Shown here in pieces: positions 34,353-43,261 of a DNA stretch of 64,000 nt. The first letter of the stretch is position 1. Each line of letters opens with the position of its first letter. The stretch comes from JOPF133 sp052144935 (lineage in GTDB: Bacteria; Acidobacteriota; Terriglobia; Bryobacterales; Bryobacteraceae), in the NCBI GenBank assembly GCA_052144935.1, contig JBKQPR010000214.1, forward strand, positions 1 through 64,000, written 5' to 3'. The position numbers and the translations under genes are program-made. The notes below the pieces were generated by a model, which saw only the letters and a list, made by a program, of their open reading frames with translations, ran no database searches and was not told where the DNA came from.

Positions 34353-34616
34353 ATGACCCTCACGCTGGAACTCTCGCCGGAACGGGAAGCCGCGCTCAAG
34401 GCGCAGGCCCAGGCCCGCGGCATGAGTGTCGAGGAGTGGCTCCTCCAACTCGCCGACCAGCTCGCGCCGCCTGCGTCCATTGCGCACCTGCAGAAGACCA
34501 ACCCTCAGGAGTGGATGCGGCAATTCCGTGCCTGGGCCGAGAGCCATGACCGCACGACGCCCTTGCTCTCAGATGAAGCCGTTAGCCGCGAGAGCATTTA
34601 TCCGGACCGCGTTTAG
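34353..34616 (+). CDS. antitoxin of TA module
   Basis: 87 aa; GAGGGAGGA precedes the ATG. LTLELSPEREAALKAQAQAR followed by MSVEEWLLQLADQL is a short ribbon-helix-helix-like start common to antitoxins of VapC pairs. The toxin follows 8 bp later. Confidence 0.75.
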   Translation: MTLTLELSPEREAALKAQAQARGMSVEEWLLQLADQLAPPASIAHLQKTNPQEWMRQFRAWAESHDRTTPLLSDEAVSRESIYPDRV

Positions 34617-34624
34617 GCGCACTC

Positions 34625-35065
34625 GTGCTAGTCGATACCAGCGTTCTTGCTCGCACCTTGCAGCCTCATCATTCGCTCTATGCCCTGACTGACCGGGCTA
34701 TCGAGCGTCTTTTGGCGCAGGGCCGGGAACTGCATATCGTTGCTCAAAACCTCATAGAGTTGTGGGTTGTGGCTACCCGGCCTCTGGAACAAAACGGCCT
34801 TGCCATGACGCCGGCCGCCGCCGCTCGGGAGCTGGCGCGCATCAAGAGCATGTTCGAATTCCTGCCGGAGACCCCCGCCATCTATCCGATATGGGAGGGC
34901 CTGGTCACCCAGCACAACGTATCCGGCAAGCCGGCGCACGATGCGCGCCTGGTGGCCGCCATGCAGGCGCATGGCCTCGCCAGCATTCTGACTTTCGATG
35001 CGGGCGGTTTTTCTCGCTATGCCGGCATCGAGGTCGTGCACCCCGCCGCCGTCGCCTCCTCATGA
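34625..35065 (+). CDS. vapC: PIN-domain toxin
   Basis: 146 aa from GTG 34625. LVDTSVLARTLQ has the first Asp, QNLIELWVVATRP the Glu, KPAHDARLVAAMQAHGL the third acidic residue and TFDAGGFSRY the last. Full length and open. Confidence 0.88.
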   Translation: MLVDTSVLARTLQPHHSLYALTDRAIERLLAQGRELHIVAQNLIELWVVATRPLEQNGLAMTPAAAARELARIKSMFEFLPETPAIYPIWEGLVTQHNVSGKPAHDARLVAAMQAHGLASILTFDAGGFSRYAGIEVVHPAAVASS

Positions 35066-35209
35066 GACATTAAGGCAAAGTAGCGTGGCGGTTTAAACCT
35101 GGAAATGTATTTTATCGTGCTTAAAAGCAAGCTCACAGGGGTACATGATCGTCATTAGCAATAATTGCCAATCCTGGTAGAATGAGCCGTACTATTGGAG
35201 GATCGCCGT

Positions 35210-35512
35210 ATGCCGACCCGGAACGTCAATCTGACCGAACACTTCGACCGCTTCATCGAGGCCGGCGTCACTTCTGGCCGCTTCAGCAACGCCAGCGAAG
35301 TGGTGCGGGAAGGCCTCCGGCTATTAGAGCAGCGCGAGCAGGAAGACAAGGCCAAACTTGAATGGCTCCGCGCCGCCGCTAAGGAAGGCTTCGATCAGCT
35401 CGACCGCGGCGAGGGCATCGAATTTGAATCGATGGACGACTTCGACGCCTATATCGACCGGATCGGAGAGGAAGCCTCCGCCGAGATAGCCGTCGAGCGC
35501 AAGCGTGGCTGA
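35210..35512 (+). CDS. parD: ParD-like antitoxin
   Basis: 100 aa from ATG 35210, with GGAGGA upstream. NVNLTEHFDRFIEAGVTSGR followed by FSNASEVVREGLRLLEQRE is the ParD/CC2985 ribbon-helix-helix signature. It overlaps the ParE-like frame start by about 8 bp. The partner is broken. Confidence 0.9.
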   Translation: MPTRNVNLTEHFDRFIEAGVTSGRFSNASEVVREGLRLLEQREQEDKAKLEWLRAAAKEGFDQLDRGEGIEFESMDDFDAYIDRIGEEASAEIAVERKRG

Positions 35513-35865
35513 GAAACGTGGTTCCAGGCCCAGTCTTGCCCCCGCCGCTCGCCAGGATGTCCGTGAAGTTCTGAAATGGAGCGAACGGAACTTTGGCGAA
35601 GCTGCAGCGGGTCGCTTACAAGGCGCTGATCAAACAGGCCGTACGCGATATCGGAGCCGATCCCGAGCGGCTGGGTTCGAAAGAGCGGCCTGAGATCATG
35701 ACCAAGGGCGCGCGGACCCATCACCTCGAAGTCAGCCGGAGCAGGGTGAGCGGTTCAAGGGTGAAGGCGCCGCGCCATTTTCTTCTCTATCGCCGCCGCG
35801 ACCGCGACCCCACGAAAGATTATCCTGGAAGGCGTGGATCCCCCCGCGCGGAACTTCGCCGGACG
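35505..35865 (+). pseudogene. ParE/RelE-type toxin, frameshifted
   Basis: GTG 35505 starts SLAPAARQDVREVLKWSERN. After FGEAAAGR the ParE sequence continues one frame over: YKALIKQAVRDIGADPERLG, then RVKAPRHFLLYRRRD. The likely end (KIILEGVDPPARNF) is in the third frame. One extra base near 35590 and another shift near 35810 explain it. It runs almost to the start of the next glycosyltransferase. Confidence 0.8.
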
Positions 35866-35880
35866 AACGCTGATCCGTTT

Positions 35881-37008
35881 ATGCCCGAGCTCACCATCGT
35901 CGTCCCTACCCTGGAGGAACGCGAGAATCTTTCTCCCGTGATCGCGGCGCTCGAATCGGTTCTCGGCGGCATCGACTACGAGATCCTTTTCGTGGACGAC
36001 GATTCTCCCGACGGCACCGCCGCGGCCGCCCGCGAGCTGGCCCAGCGCAATCCGCGCGTGCGCGTGCTGCAGCGTATCGGACGGCGCGGGCTGGCCTCCG
36101 CCGCCGTGGAAGGCATGCTCGCCAGCAGCGCCCCTTATCTGGCCGTGATGGACGCCGATCTGCAGCACGACGAGTCCATTCTGCCCGCCATGCTGGCCAA
36201 GCTGCGGCACTCCTCGCTCGACCTGGTAGTCGCCACCCGCGTCACGGAGGGTGGCATGGATGCCATGCCGGCCCATCGCCGCGCCCTCTCCGGGCTGGGT
36301 CGCCGTCTGAGCACGCTGATCTGTTCCACCGAACTGTCCGACCCCATGAGCGGCTACTTCGTGCTCACCCGGGCGTACCTCGATGAAGTGGCTCACTCGC
36401 TCAGCGGCACCGGCTATAAAATCCTGCTCGATCTGGTAGTCTCGGCCCGCCGTCCGGTAAAACTGGCGGAAATCCCCTATCGCTTCCGGCCGCGCCTGCA
36501 CGGCCGGAGCAAGCTCGATATCGTAGTGGCGGTCGAATATCTGGCGCTGGTGGCGGACAAGCTGGTGGGCGATTTCGTGCCTCCCAGCTACGTGATCTTC
36601 GGATTTGCCGGTTCGGTTGGTGTCCTGGCCCACCTGGCCGCCGTGCAACTGCTCCGCCTCATCCCCGGAATCACTTTGGAAAGGGCCCAGCTCATTTCCA
36701 GCGCCATCGTGATCGCCATCAATTTTCTGCTGAACAACCAGTTCACCTTCCGCTCCGCCCGGCTGCACGGGAAGCAGCTCGCGATCGGCATGCAGGTCTT
36801 TTATATGGCCTGCTCCATAGGCCTGTTCCTGAACCTGCGGGTGTTCGATACCCTCACTGGTCTCTCGGTGCCGTGGTATCTGGCGGCTGCGCTGGGCCTG
36901 GCGGTCGGATCGGTGTGGAATTACTGGATGAGCTCGATGTTCGTGTGGCAGGTGCGGCGGAGACGGCGGGGGCGCGAGCCGGGGCGCTTCCCGGGCCCCG
37001 CGGCATGA
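35881..37008 (+). CDS. polyprenol-phosphate sugar synthase with GtrA domain
   Basis: 375 aa from ATG 35881. GT2 part: TIVVPTLEERENLSPVI, then ILFVDDDSPDGTAAAA and VMDADLQHDESILP (DADLQH), LDPM-like ELSDPMSGYFVLTR, and RPRLHGRSKLD. From about residue 240 four membrane helices form a GtrA-like domain (FAGSVGVLAHLA, then FLLNNQFTFRS). Such fusions make polyprenyl-phosphate-mannose or -glucose and may help flip it. Intact although the ParE remnant lies directly upstream. Confidence 0.92.
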   Translation: MPELTIVVPTLEERENLSPVIAALESVLGGIDYEILFVDDDSPDGTAAAARELAQRNPRVRVLQRIGRRGLASAAVEGMLASSAPYLAVMDADLQHDESILPAMLAKLRHSSLDLVVATRVTEGGMDAMPAHRRALSGLGRRLSTLICSTELSDPMSGYFVLTRAYLDEVAHSLSGTGYKILLDLVVSARRPVKLAEIPYRFRPRLHGRSKLDIVVAVEYLALVADKLVGDFVPPSYVIFGFAGSVGVLAHLAAVQLLRLIPGITLERAQLISSAIVIAINFLLNNQFTFRSARLHGKQLAIGMQVFYMACSIGLFLNLRVFDTLTGLSVPWYLAAALGLAVGSVWNYWMSSMFVWQVRRRRRGREPGRFPGPAA

Positions 37009-37324
37009 GTACTTCAGCCGCAAGATTCCGCGGGAGCGTACGGTTTGCCGCCAAGGCCGTTCCGGACCGGCAAGCGCACGTTTTCCGGCTTCAGCCAAGT
37101 TGACACAACGGCTGACTATGGCGACCTGGCCGCCCCTGCGACGGCCACGCTCCGGATTGGTGCGGGCCGATGCTCAGGCGGGGTGCATTTCGTCGACTGG
37201 TGGCGAATGTAGAATATGGCTGGGATGCCATTGCGCCGGCCGTCGAGGATGCGGTCATGGCGCTCCCCGCGCTCACCCGATCGATGCAAGCAGCCGGCGG
37301 CGACGCCTCGCTAGCTTAGCTAAG
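37009..37324. other. gap between convergent genes
   Basis: About 316 bp with no gene. Its right edge holds the 22-bp palindrome at 37309-37330; nothing else recognised. Confidence 0.4.
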
Positions 37325-37330
37325 CTAGCG
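37309..37330. terminator. perfect 22-bp palindrome at operon end
   Basis: CGCTAGCTTA-GC-TAAGCTAGCG, two perfect 10-bp arms around GC. It covers the stop codon of the SGNH gene, the last in the leftward operon. No T-run follows, so it is a weak intrinsic-terminator candidate; transcript-end protection or protein binding are alternatives. Confidence 0.45.
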
Positions 37331-38272
37331 CGGCGAACCAGGCACGCGCAGACGGCCTTGTGCGATCCAATCGTTAATCCGCGCGTTGATGTGCGAGACG
37401 ATCACCGCGGCAGCGTTGGCAACAAAGTGAACGCCGTCCCCGAAATTCTCTCTCGCGCCTCGAAAATCGGCGAACTCCGCCGAGGTAAAGTCAATCAGCA
37501 GGTCCTCGGGGCCTGCATTCGCCTCGATCAACCGCGCGTAATCCCAGAATGCGGTCTGCTGCGCACGGAACAGATCCTCGGAAACCGGAGGCACAATAAA
37601 TACGATCTGAACGTGATGGGCCCGCAACTCGGCGGCCAGGTCCCGAAAAACCGTAAGGGCGATGGGATCGACTTCAAATGCGGCCCCAGGACGAAACATC
37701 TGCCGCATGATCGGATTGAGCCGCGTGGGCGGGTGCAAGAAGTGCTCCGTCCCGTCGTAATCGACTACCTCTCTAGGACGGTGCAGCCGCTCTTGGAGCA
37801 TGTCAGCGTAGGCTGCCAGAAGGGTCTGCGACCCGAGAGCGGAGAAGCCCAGCGATGGCTGCAGGCTGACGGTCTGGAAATCGTGCGAATGCGTGCAATA
37901 CGGATGCACGATCAGGGCCGCGACGGAGATCCCCGGCCTGGAAAGCGCCGCATCCACCAGGGCTTTCCCCTCGACGATGTTGCCACCGTCGAGCGATTGG
38001 TTATAGACCCGCAGTTTCTCCACGCCGGCCATGTTCCAATTGGCGGACAAAGACGAGCCGACCAGGATGGCATTGAAGTTGCCGGGCACATAGTGCTCGC
38101 TAAGCAGGTATTTGGCCACCCGCGGGTCGCCATAGGCTGGCAGCCGCCGCTCGCGAGTGTCGCGATATAGCCCGTAGGGATCGACCGCTATGTTGAAGCC
38201 CACGATGGGGCCTCCGCATGCAGCGATCAAGCCGAAGACCATGAGAAACCAGTTACGCGCTCGCATACTCAA
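37325..38272 (-). CDS. SGNH-like (AlgX/AlgJ-type) acyltransferase partner
   Basis: 315 aa with one N-terminal membrane anchor (WFLMVFGLIAACGGPIVGF). The periplasmic domain has ILVGSSLSANWN (Ser at 73/74) and FGDGVHF (Asp279, His282), the pieces of an SGNH triad. Proteins of this kind finish polysaccharide O-acylation begun by a membrane-bound O-acyltransferase (MBOAT). Its start overlaps the MBOAT stop (ATGA). The triad is placed by eye, without alignment. Confidence 0.75.
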   Translation of the reverse strand: MSMRARNWFLMVFGLIAACGGPIVGFNIAVDPYGLYRDTRERRLPAYGDPRVAKYLLSEHYVPGNFNAILVGSSLSANWNMAGVEKLRVYNQSLDGGNIVEGKALVDAALSRPGISVAALIVHPYCTHSHDFQTVSLQPSLGFSALGSQTLLAAYADMLQERLHRPREVVDYDGTEHFLHPPTRLNPIMRQMFRPGAAFEVDPIALTVFRDLAAELRAHHVQIVFIVPPVSEDLFRAQQTAFWDYARLIEANAGPEDLLIDFTSAEFADFRGARENFGDGVHFVANAAAVIVSHINARINDWIAQGRLRVPGSPR

Positions 38273-39684
38273 AAGACGAAGTACAAAAACTGCTTAGCCT
38301 CCACCGAGTTCATAAAGAAGAAGTCCACCAGGAGAAGCGCCGCGGCCCCAAGGGCAGTCAACGGGATCGGCCGGAATCTTTTCTCCAGATCCACGGAGCC
38401 TTTGAGACCGAAAGCCAAAGCGGTCCCGAAGGCCATGGGAAGCACCATCCGCAGCGGGTTCAGAGGTACCGCCACCCTCAGCTCGGCAAATCCCAAAATC
38501 CGCCCATGGGGGAACATCCGGCCAAACATGAGCATCGCCGCGGACACGTGCGGAGAGCGAAAGAGGACATAGGCGAGGTTCACGAAGACGAACGTCAGCA
38601 GCCACCCCAGCCAGTCCGGGAGCTTGCCGAGCTTCTTCCTCTTCCATATCTGGTTGACACTGAGACCCGCACCGTGGAAAAGTCCCCACAGGACAAAAGT
38701 CCAGGACGGACCGTGCCACAGGCCCGCGATTCCCATAGCCAGCAGCGTGGCCAGTGCGCTGGTCCAAATAGTGGCCGTACCTATGGAGCGCAGCAGTGGT
38801 GTATAGAGGTAGTTGGTGATGAACTGCGACAGCGAAATGTGCCACCTCTGCCAGAATTCACTAATGGATTTCGAACGGTACGGCACATTGAAATTCTGCG
38901 GAATCTCGATGCCCACCATGCGCGCCGCTCCGACCGCCATGTCCGAGTAGCCGCTGAAGTCGAAGTAGATCTGGAAAGCGTACGCCAGGGTTGCCACCCA
39001 GGCCTCCATCGTGGAGAGGCTCGCCGGCGAACGGTAGCCGGCATCCGCAACGGCCGCGAAGGAGTCCGCGAACACCACCTTCTTGGCGAGACCGATGGCA
39101 AATAGATACAGACCGAAGCAAGCCGTTTGCATGTTGCCGCCGCTCATCTTCCCTCCGCGAAACTGCGGCACGATGGCGCGGCTGCGGACCAGGGGGCCTG
39201 AAATCACATAGGGGAAGAACGAAACCAGGGCGGCGTGATCGAAGAGCGAATTGGGCCCGTTTAAGCCTTGATATGTGTCCACCAGAAACATCACCTGGGT
39301 GAGCGTAAAAAAGCTGATCCCGAGCGGGAAGTTCCAATCGGGCAGAACCAAGTGGGATCCAAGAGGCAGCGCCCCTAACAGGAAGCGGGCATATTTGAAA
39401 CAGCACAGAAAGAGAATGTTGGCGGCAAGAGCCGCCCGCAGGAGGGCTTTTCGCCGGCCTCCCTCCGCGACGGCAGCCATCGCACGAGCGGCCGCCCAAT
39501 TGAACACAATGGAGCCGAACAGTAACGGGAGGTTCGAAGGCTTGGCGAAACCGTAGAAGAATATCGAGGAGGCCAGCAGCCATACCTGCGCGAGCCGGGA
39601 TCCCGCTCGTTGGGCCAAAATAGTGTGTACGATCGCGACCGCCGGAAAGAAGGCCAGTACAAACGAAAATGAGTGGAACAGCAT
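38269..39684 (-). CDS. MBOAT O-acyltransferase (AlgI-like)
   Basis: 471 aa, about ten membrane segments. Family hallmarks: FPLGISFFTLTQVMFLVD, QIYFDFSGYSDMAVG, SISEFWQRWHISLSQF and MGIAGLWHGPSWTFVLWG with the catalytic His324. It moves an acyl group across the membrane onto an exported polysaccharide. Third gene of the FkbH-ACP-MBOAT-SGNH operon, 24 bp after the ACP. The neighbouring ACP suggests that its donor is carried by ACP rather than CoA; this is inference. Confidence 0.93.
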   Translation of the reverse strand: MLFHSFSFVLAFFPAVAIVHTILAQRAGSRLAQVWLLASSIFFYGFAKPSNLPLLFGSIVFNWAAARAMAAVAEGGRRKALLRAALAANILFLCCFKYARFLLGALPLGSHLVLPDWNFPLGISFFTLTQVMFLVDTYQGLNGPNSLFDHAALVSFFPYVISGPLVRSRAIVPQFRGGKMSGGNMQTACFGLYLFAIGLAKKVVFADSFAAVADAGYRSPASLSTMEAWVATLAYAFQIYFDFSGYSDMAVGAARMVGIEIPQNFNVPYRSKSISEFWQRWHISLSQFITNYLYTPLLRSIGTATIWTSALATLLAMGIAGLWHGPSWTFVLWGLFHGAGLSVNQIWKRKKLGKLPDWLGWLLTFVFVNLAYVLFRSPHVSAAMLMFGRMFPHGRILGFAELRVAVPLNPLRMVLPMAFGTALAFGLKGSVDLEKRFRPIPLTALGAAALLLVDFFFMNSVEAKQFLYFVF

Positions 39685-39708
39685 CGGTAGACCGCGCCCG
39701 CACCGATG

Positions 39709-39984
39709 TTAGCCGGATCCGGCCGCCGATGGTCCGTTCCTCGATCGGAGCTTTTCGACGATCAGGTCCGCCATGTCGCCGACGTTTTTCAGGTCCTGCA
39801 ACTCTCCGAGGGCGAACTTGATTTTGTACAGCGTCTCGACCGCGGTCACCAGGTTGATATGGGCCAGGGAATCCCAGCCATCGACGTCCGCAGCTTTGGT
39901 TTCTGGCGAAAGCCGAAGATCCGGGACGTCCAAGACATCGGCAAATACCGGCTGCAGGTCTGCAATGATATCGGCGTTGTTCAT
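39709..39984 (-). CDS. acyl carrier protein (FkbH-associated)
   Basis: 91 aa with DVDGWDSLAHINLV, phosphopantetheine Ser39. It overlaps the FkbH stop (ATGA), so the two are co-translated. FkbH proteins load a glyceryl unit onto such carriers in polyketide systems. Here no synthase is present, and a membrane O-acyltransferase follows instead. Confidence 0.92.
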   Translation of the reverse strand: MNNADIIADLQPVFADVLDVPDLRLSPETKAADVDGWDSLAHINLVTAVETLYKIKFALGELQDLKNVGDMADLIVEKLRSRNGPSAAGSG

Positions 39985-41768
39985 AAACTGACCGTGGCTA
40001 ATTTACTTGGCACGGCAATATGTTTGTTCTTTGGCGTATATCCGGCGATACGAAGGCCGTACACGGAACTGCTGCCATCCGCGCTGGAGGATTCCTGCAC
40101 AAAGCCAAGGCGTTGGTAGTGGTCCTTTACCATCGCATTCTTGGCGGTTTGGAAATAGTATCCGGCGATCTTGGCGACCCCGCGCTCGCGGGCGTGCTCA
40201 ACCAGCGCATCCAGCATGGCGAGCTCGACGTCGCGTTTCAAAACCCGGCAACTCATCAACCAGGTATCCAGATGCAGGGTAGCGCCCTCGCACCGGCCGA
40301 TCAGCAAGGAAATGAGGCCGTTGTCCCCGAACGCGTCGGTGAGCCTGCCATAGAGTGGAATGTAGCCGGCGCTTTTCGAGATCTCTTCCACCTCGGCGTA
40401 AGTGTAACGCCGGGTCGTCAAATTGAATTGATTGGTCTTATTGATCAGTTGCGTGATGCGGTCGAGATAGACTGGCTGAAAGAGGTCAATCTCGGCGCGC
40501 ATCCGGAGCGAATCCAGATAAGCTCCATAGTCCGCGAACTTCGCCTCCAGCGTGGCGCGCTGAGCGTTAGCCGCATAGGCGTCGGCGCGTTCCAGATCCT
40601 CTTTCGACAGGTTCACGGCCTCGAAACAGCGAGTCGCCTGGAGAATCGAAGGGTATAATGCCACATCGCTACCCACATCCGGCGTCAAGACCATGGGGAG
40701 CTGCGACTGCACCAGGGCGCGCTCCGCCGGATTGTCATCGATGAACACGAAGCTGTCGAGTCCGAGATTCAACTCCGTGGCGATCTCCTGGATATTCTGG
40801 GGTTTTGGCTCCCAGTTGGCTTTGAACGCGGAGAAGTGTTCGAGTTTGAGGACGCTGTCGGGATGGGCGAAGCCGGCGCGGGCAACCTCCAAATTGTTCT
40901 TCGAGCACACGGCCAGCAGAACGCCGCGGCCGCGCAACTCCAGGCAGTACTGCTGAAACGCGGTGTAGGCCTCCGCGAGAGCGGTTTCCTTTCCGATTTG
41001 GATCTTATCCGGCCCATCGTCGCCAATCACCCCACCCCACAGGGTATTGTCGAGATCGAGCACCAGGCACTTCCTGGATTTGCCGAACATGGCCCCGATG
41101 ATTGCGGCCATGGACTTGGCGATTGCGAAACTTGCCTCCGGCGTGGTGGGGATTTTGTAGCTGTACCAGCGATCCCAATCGAACCACTGGCTATGACCCA
41201 GCGAGGCTGCGAGGCTGTTTAGATCCTGAATCGAAAGTTTCCGGTTCTCAGCGGCGGCCTTGGAAAACGCCAGATTCAGCTCCCAAACGAGCCTCACGCG
41301 CCCTTCGCCGGCAACACAATCCGCGTTACCCAGAAGGCCAATGGGCGAGGTTTCGAAATTGTTCTGAACGATATGGCAGCCGATGACCGTGTGGATGGAG
41401 TTCCAAATCGCCTGGTACCGCGCCAACTCCGAGGCAACGGCATCCTGCAATTCCGCCGGGGCCGCACCCGTGGAAAGACACCGCCGGAGGTTCATCCAGT
41501 TGGTGTGCACGTAAACGATATCCGGCTTAAACGCCTTAAGCTTTTCTGGTTCCAGTACGGCATCCTCGAAATGCCGGTTGTACTCGGACTGATAGAACAC
41601 CGGCCGGAAGTGCTCCGCCAGCAGCAGCACTTCGAGGAATTCCACGACCTCGTTGGCGGTTACCCCTGCCAGCACCGCGACTCTGAGATCCCTCAGCCCC
41701 GGATTTTCCAGAAACTGCCGGCGCAGACGTTTGCGCTGGCGCACCAATGCCTCGAGCGGCAAGTCCAT
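39981..41768 (-). CDS. FkbH-family HAD-IIIC protein
   Basis: 595 aa from ATG 41768; the frame is open farther upstream (to 41975) but without family sequence. N-terminal SGNH-like segment, then the HAD-IIIC domain with VLDLDNTLWGGVIGDDG (Asp238/Asp240), VCSKNNLEVA and FIDDNPAERALV; then a C-terminal acyltransferase-like domain (FNLTTRRYTYAEVEEI). Known FkbH proteins dephosphorylate 1,3-bisphosphoglycerate and pass the glyceryl group to an ACP. First gene of the operon, divergent from gmd. Confidence 0.93.
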   Translation of the reverse strand: MDLPLEALVRQRKRLRRQFLENPGLRDLRVAVLAGVTANEVVEFLEVLLLAEHFRPVFYQSEYNRHFEDAVLEPEKLKAFKPDIVYVHTNWMNLRRCLSTGAAPAELQDAVASELARYQAIWNSIHTVIGCHIVQNNFETSPIGLLGNADCVAGEGRVRLVWELNLAFSKAAAENRKLSIQDLNSLAASLGHSQWFDWDRWYSYKIPTTPEASFAIAKSMAAIIGAMFGKSRKCLVLDLDNTLWGGVIGDDGPDKIQIGKETALAEAYTAFQQYCLELRGRGVLLAVCSKNNLEVARAGFAHPDSVLKLEHFSAFKANWEPKPQNIQEIATELNLGLDSFVFIDDNPAERALVQSQLPMVLTPDVGSDVALYPSILQATRCFEAVNLSKEDLERADAYAANAQRATLEAKFADYGAYLDSLRMRAEIDLFQPVYLDRITQLINKTNQFNLTTRRYTYAEVEEISKSAGYIPLYGRLTDAFGDNGLISLLIGRCEGATLHLDTWLMSCRVLKRDVELAMLDALVEHARERGVAKIAGYYFQTAKNAMVKDHYQRLGFVQESSSADGSSSVYGLRIAGYTPKNKHIAVPSKLATVSL

Positions 41769-42012
41769 CAGCGTGCGCAGAAGCACAAATCTGAGTGCAA
41801 CACCTCTTACAAAAGTCTCAGAAAATTTGGCGGCCGCCTGCCGTTGGGAACAACGGAACGGATGAAAGAGGCCGGGATCGCCGGACGACGATCGACCAAG
41901 CCGCGCGACCGATGCCAATCGAAAGCACGCTCCGACCGATCCCTGCCACGTACTCCGGCACCCATCCACCACCAACTGTTACGATATTCCGGAAGGGTCG
42001 AATCACCAGATT

Positions 42013-43011
42013 ATGAGCCGGCGCAGGGCGCTCATTTCGGGCATCACGGGACAGGACGGGTCGTATCTCGCGGAACTCCTTCTGGAAAAGGATTACGACG
42101 TACACGGCCTGGTGCGCCGGGTGGCCCTCGAGGATCCCAGCCACCGGCTGCGGCGGATTGCCGCCATCCGCGACCGCATCACGCTCCATGCCGGATCGCT
42201 CGAAAGCTTTCCCAGCCTTTACCAGATCGTCCGGCGTGTCGAGCCCGACGAATGCTACCATCTGGCCGCCCAGAGTTTCGTCAGCTACTCCTTCGACGAC
42301 GAGTTCTCCACCCTCAACACCAACATCAACGGCACGCACTACATGCTGGCTGCCATCCATGAGGCCGCCCCGCACTGCCGCTTCTACTTCGCCGGCTCCA
42401 GCGAGATGTTCGGCAAGGTGGAAGAAACGCCGCAGAACGAGCGCACCCGCTTCCACCCGCGCTCGGCCTACGGAATCAGCAAGGTGGCCGGCTTCGATCT
42501 TACCCGCAACTACCGCGAAGCCTACGGACTCCACGCTTCCATCGGGATTCTCTTCAACCACGAGTCGGAGCGCCGCGGCTTCGAGTTCGTAACCCGCAAG
42601 ATCACGGCCGGCGTGGCCGCCATCGCCTCGGGCGCCAGGAGCGAGCTGCGCCTGGGCAACCTGGAGGCCCGCCGCGACTGGGGCTACGCTCCCGAATACG
42701 TCGCGGCCATGTGGCGTATGCTCCAGCAGGACACGCCGGACGATTACGTGGTCTCGACCGGCGAAAGTCACTCGGTCCGCGAGTTCGCGGAACTGGCCTT
42801 CTCCCTGGCCGGCCTGGACTACCGCGACCACGTGACCGGCGATCCTCTGCTGTACCGCCCCGCCGAAGTCGATCTGCTCATCGGCGACCCCTCCAAGGCG
42901 CGCTCCCGGCTGGGTTGGGAACCCCGGACGCGCTTCGAAGAACTGGTCCGCCGGATGGTGACAGCCGATCTCGAAACCGCCGGCCCGGCACTGAAAGTCA
43001 CCCAGGTCTGA
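42013..43011 (+). CDS. gmd: GDP-mannose 4,6-dehydratase
   Basis: 332 aa. ALISGITGQDGSYLAELLLE is the GMD nucleotide loop; FAGSSEMFG and YGISKVAGFDLTRNYREAYG hold the active-site Tyr/Lys. FNHESERRGFEFVTRKIT is diagnostic of GMD. It forms GDP-4-keto-6-deoxymannose, the precursor of fucose, rhamnose or perosamine. It heads a three-gene operon with an ACP and a GNAT-like protein and is divergent from the FkbH operon. Confidence 0.93.
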   Translation: MSRRRALISGITGQDGSYLAELLLEKDYDVHGLVRRVALEDPSHRLRRIAAIRDRITLHAGSLESFPSLYQIVRRVEPDECYHLAAQSFVSYSFDDEFSTLNTNINGTHYMLAAIHEAAPHCRFYFAGSSEMFGKVEETPQNERTRFHPRSAYGISKVAGFDLTRNYREAYGLHASIGILFNHESERRGFEFVTRKITAGVAAIASGARSELRLGNLEARRDWGYAPEYVAAMWRMLQQDTPDDYVVSTGESHSVREFAELAFSLAGLDYRDHVTGDPLLYRPAEVDLLIGDPSKARSRLGWEPRTRFEELVRRMVTADLETAGPALKVTQV

Positions 43012-43018
43012 GATCTCC

Positions 43019-43261
43019 ATGAACGCAGCTATTTACGAAAAGGTACGCAGCATCGCCGCGGACATGCTGCAAGTGAAGATCGCAACCCTCAAGGCGGATT
43101 CCTCCCCCGAAACTGTGGACACCTGGGACTCCGTCCACCATCTCAACCTGGTTCTGGCGCTGGAGGAGTCCTTCGGCTTCCAGTTCTCCCCCGAAGAGAT
43201 GGACCAGATGAAAACCATCGGCCAGATCGCCGGGATGGTGGAAACCAAGACCGGCTCCTGA
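43019..43261 (+). CDS. acyl carrier protein
   Basis: 80 aa; ETVDTWDSVHHLNLVLALEE with Ser38 (DSV instead of DSL). It starts 7 bp after gmd and its TGA overlaps the next ATG by one base. A carrier dedicated to the GNAT-like gene that follows seems likely. Confidence 0.9.
   Translation: MNAAIYEKVRSIAADMLQVKIATLKADSSPETVDTWDSVHHLNLVLALEESFGFQFSPEEMDQMKTIGQIAGMVETKTGS

Noticed and set aside
35755..37098. 447-codon minus-strand frame
   Set aside because: Antisense of the GT2-GtrA gene with no family signature.
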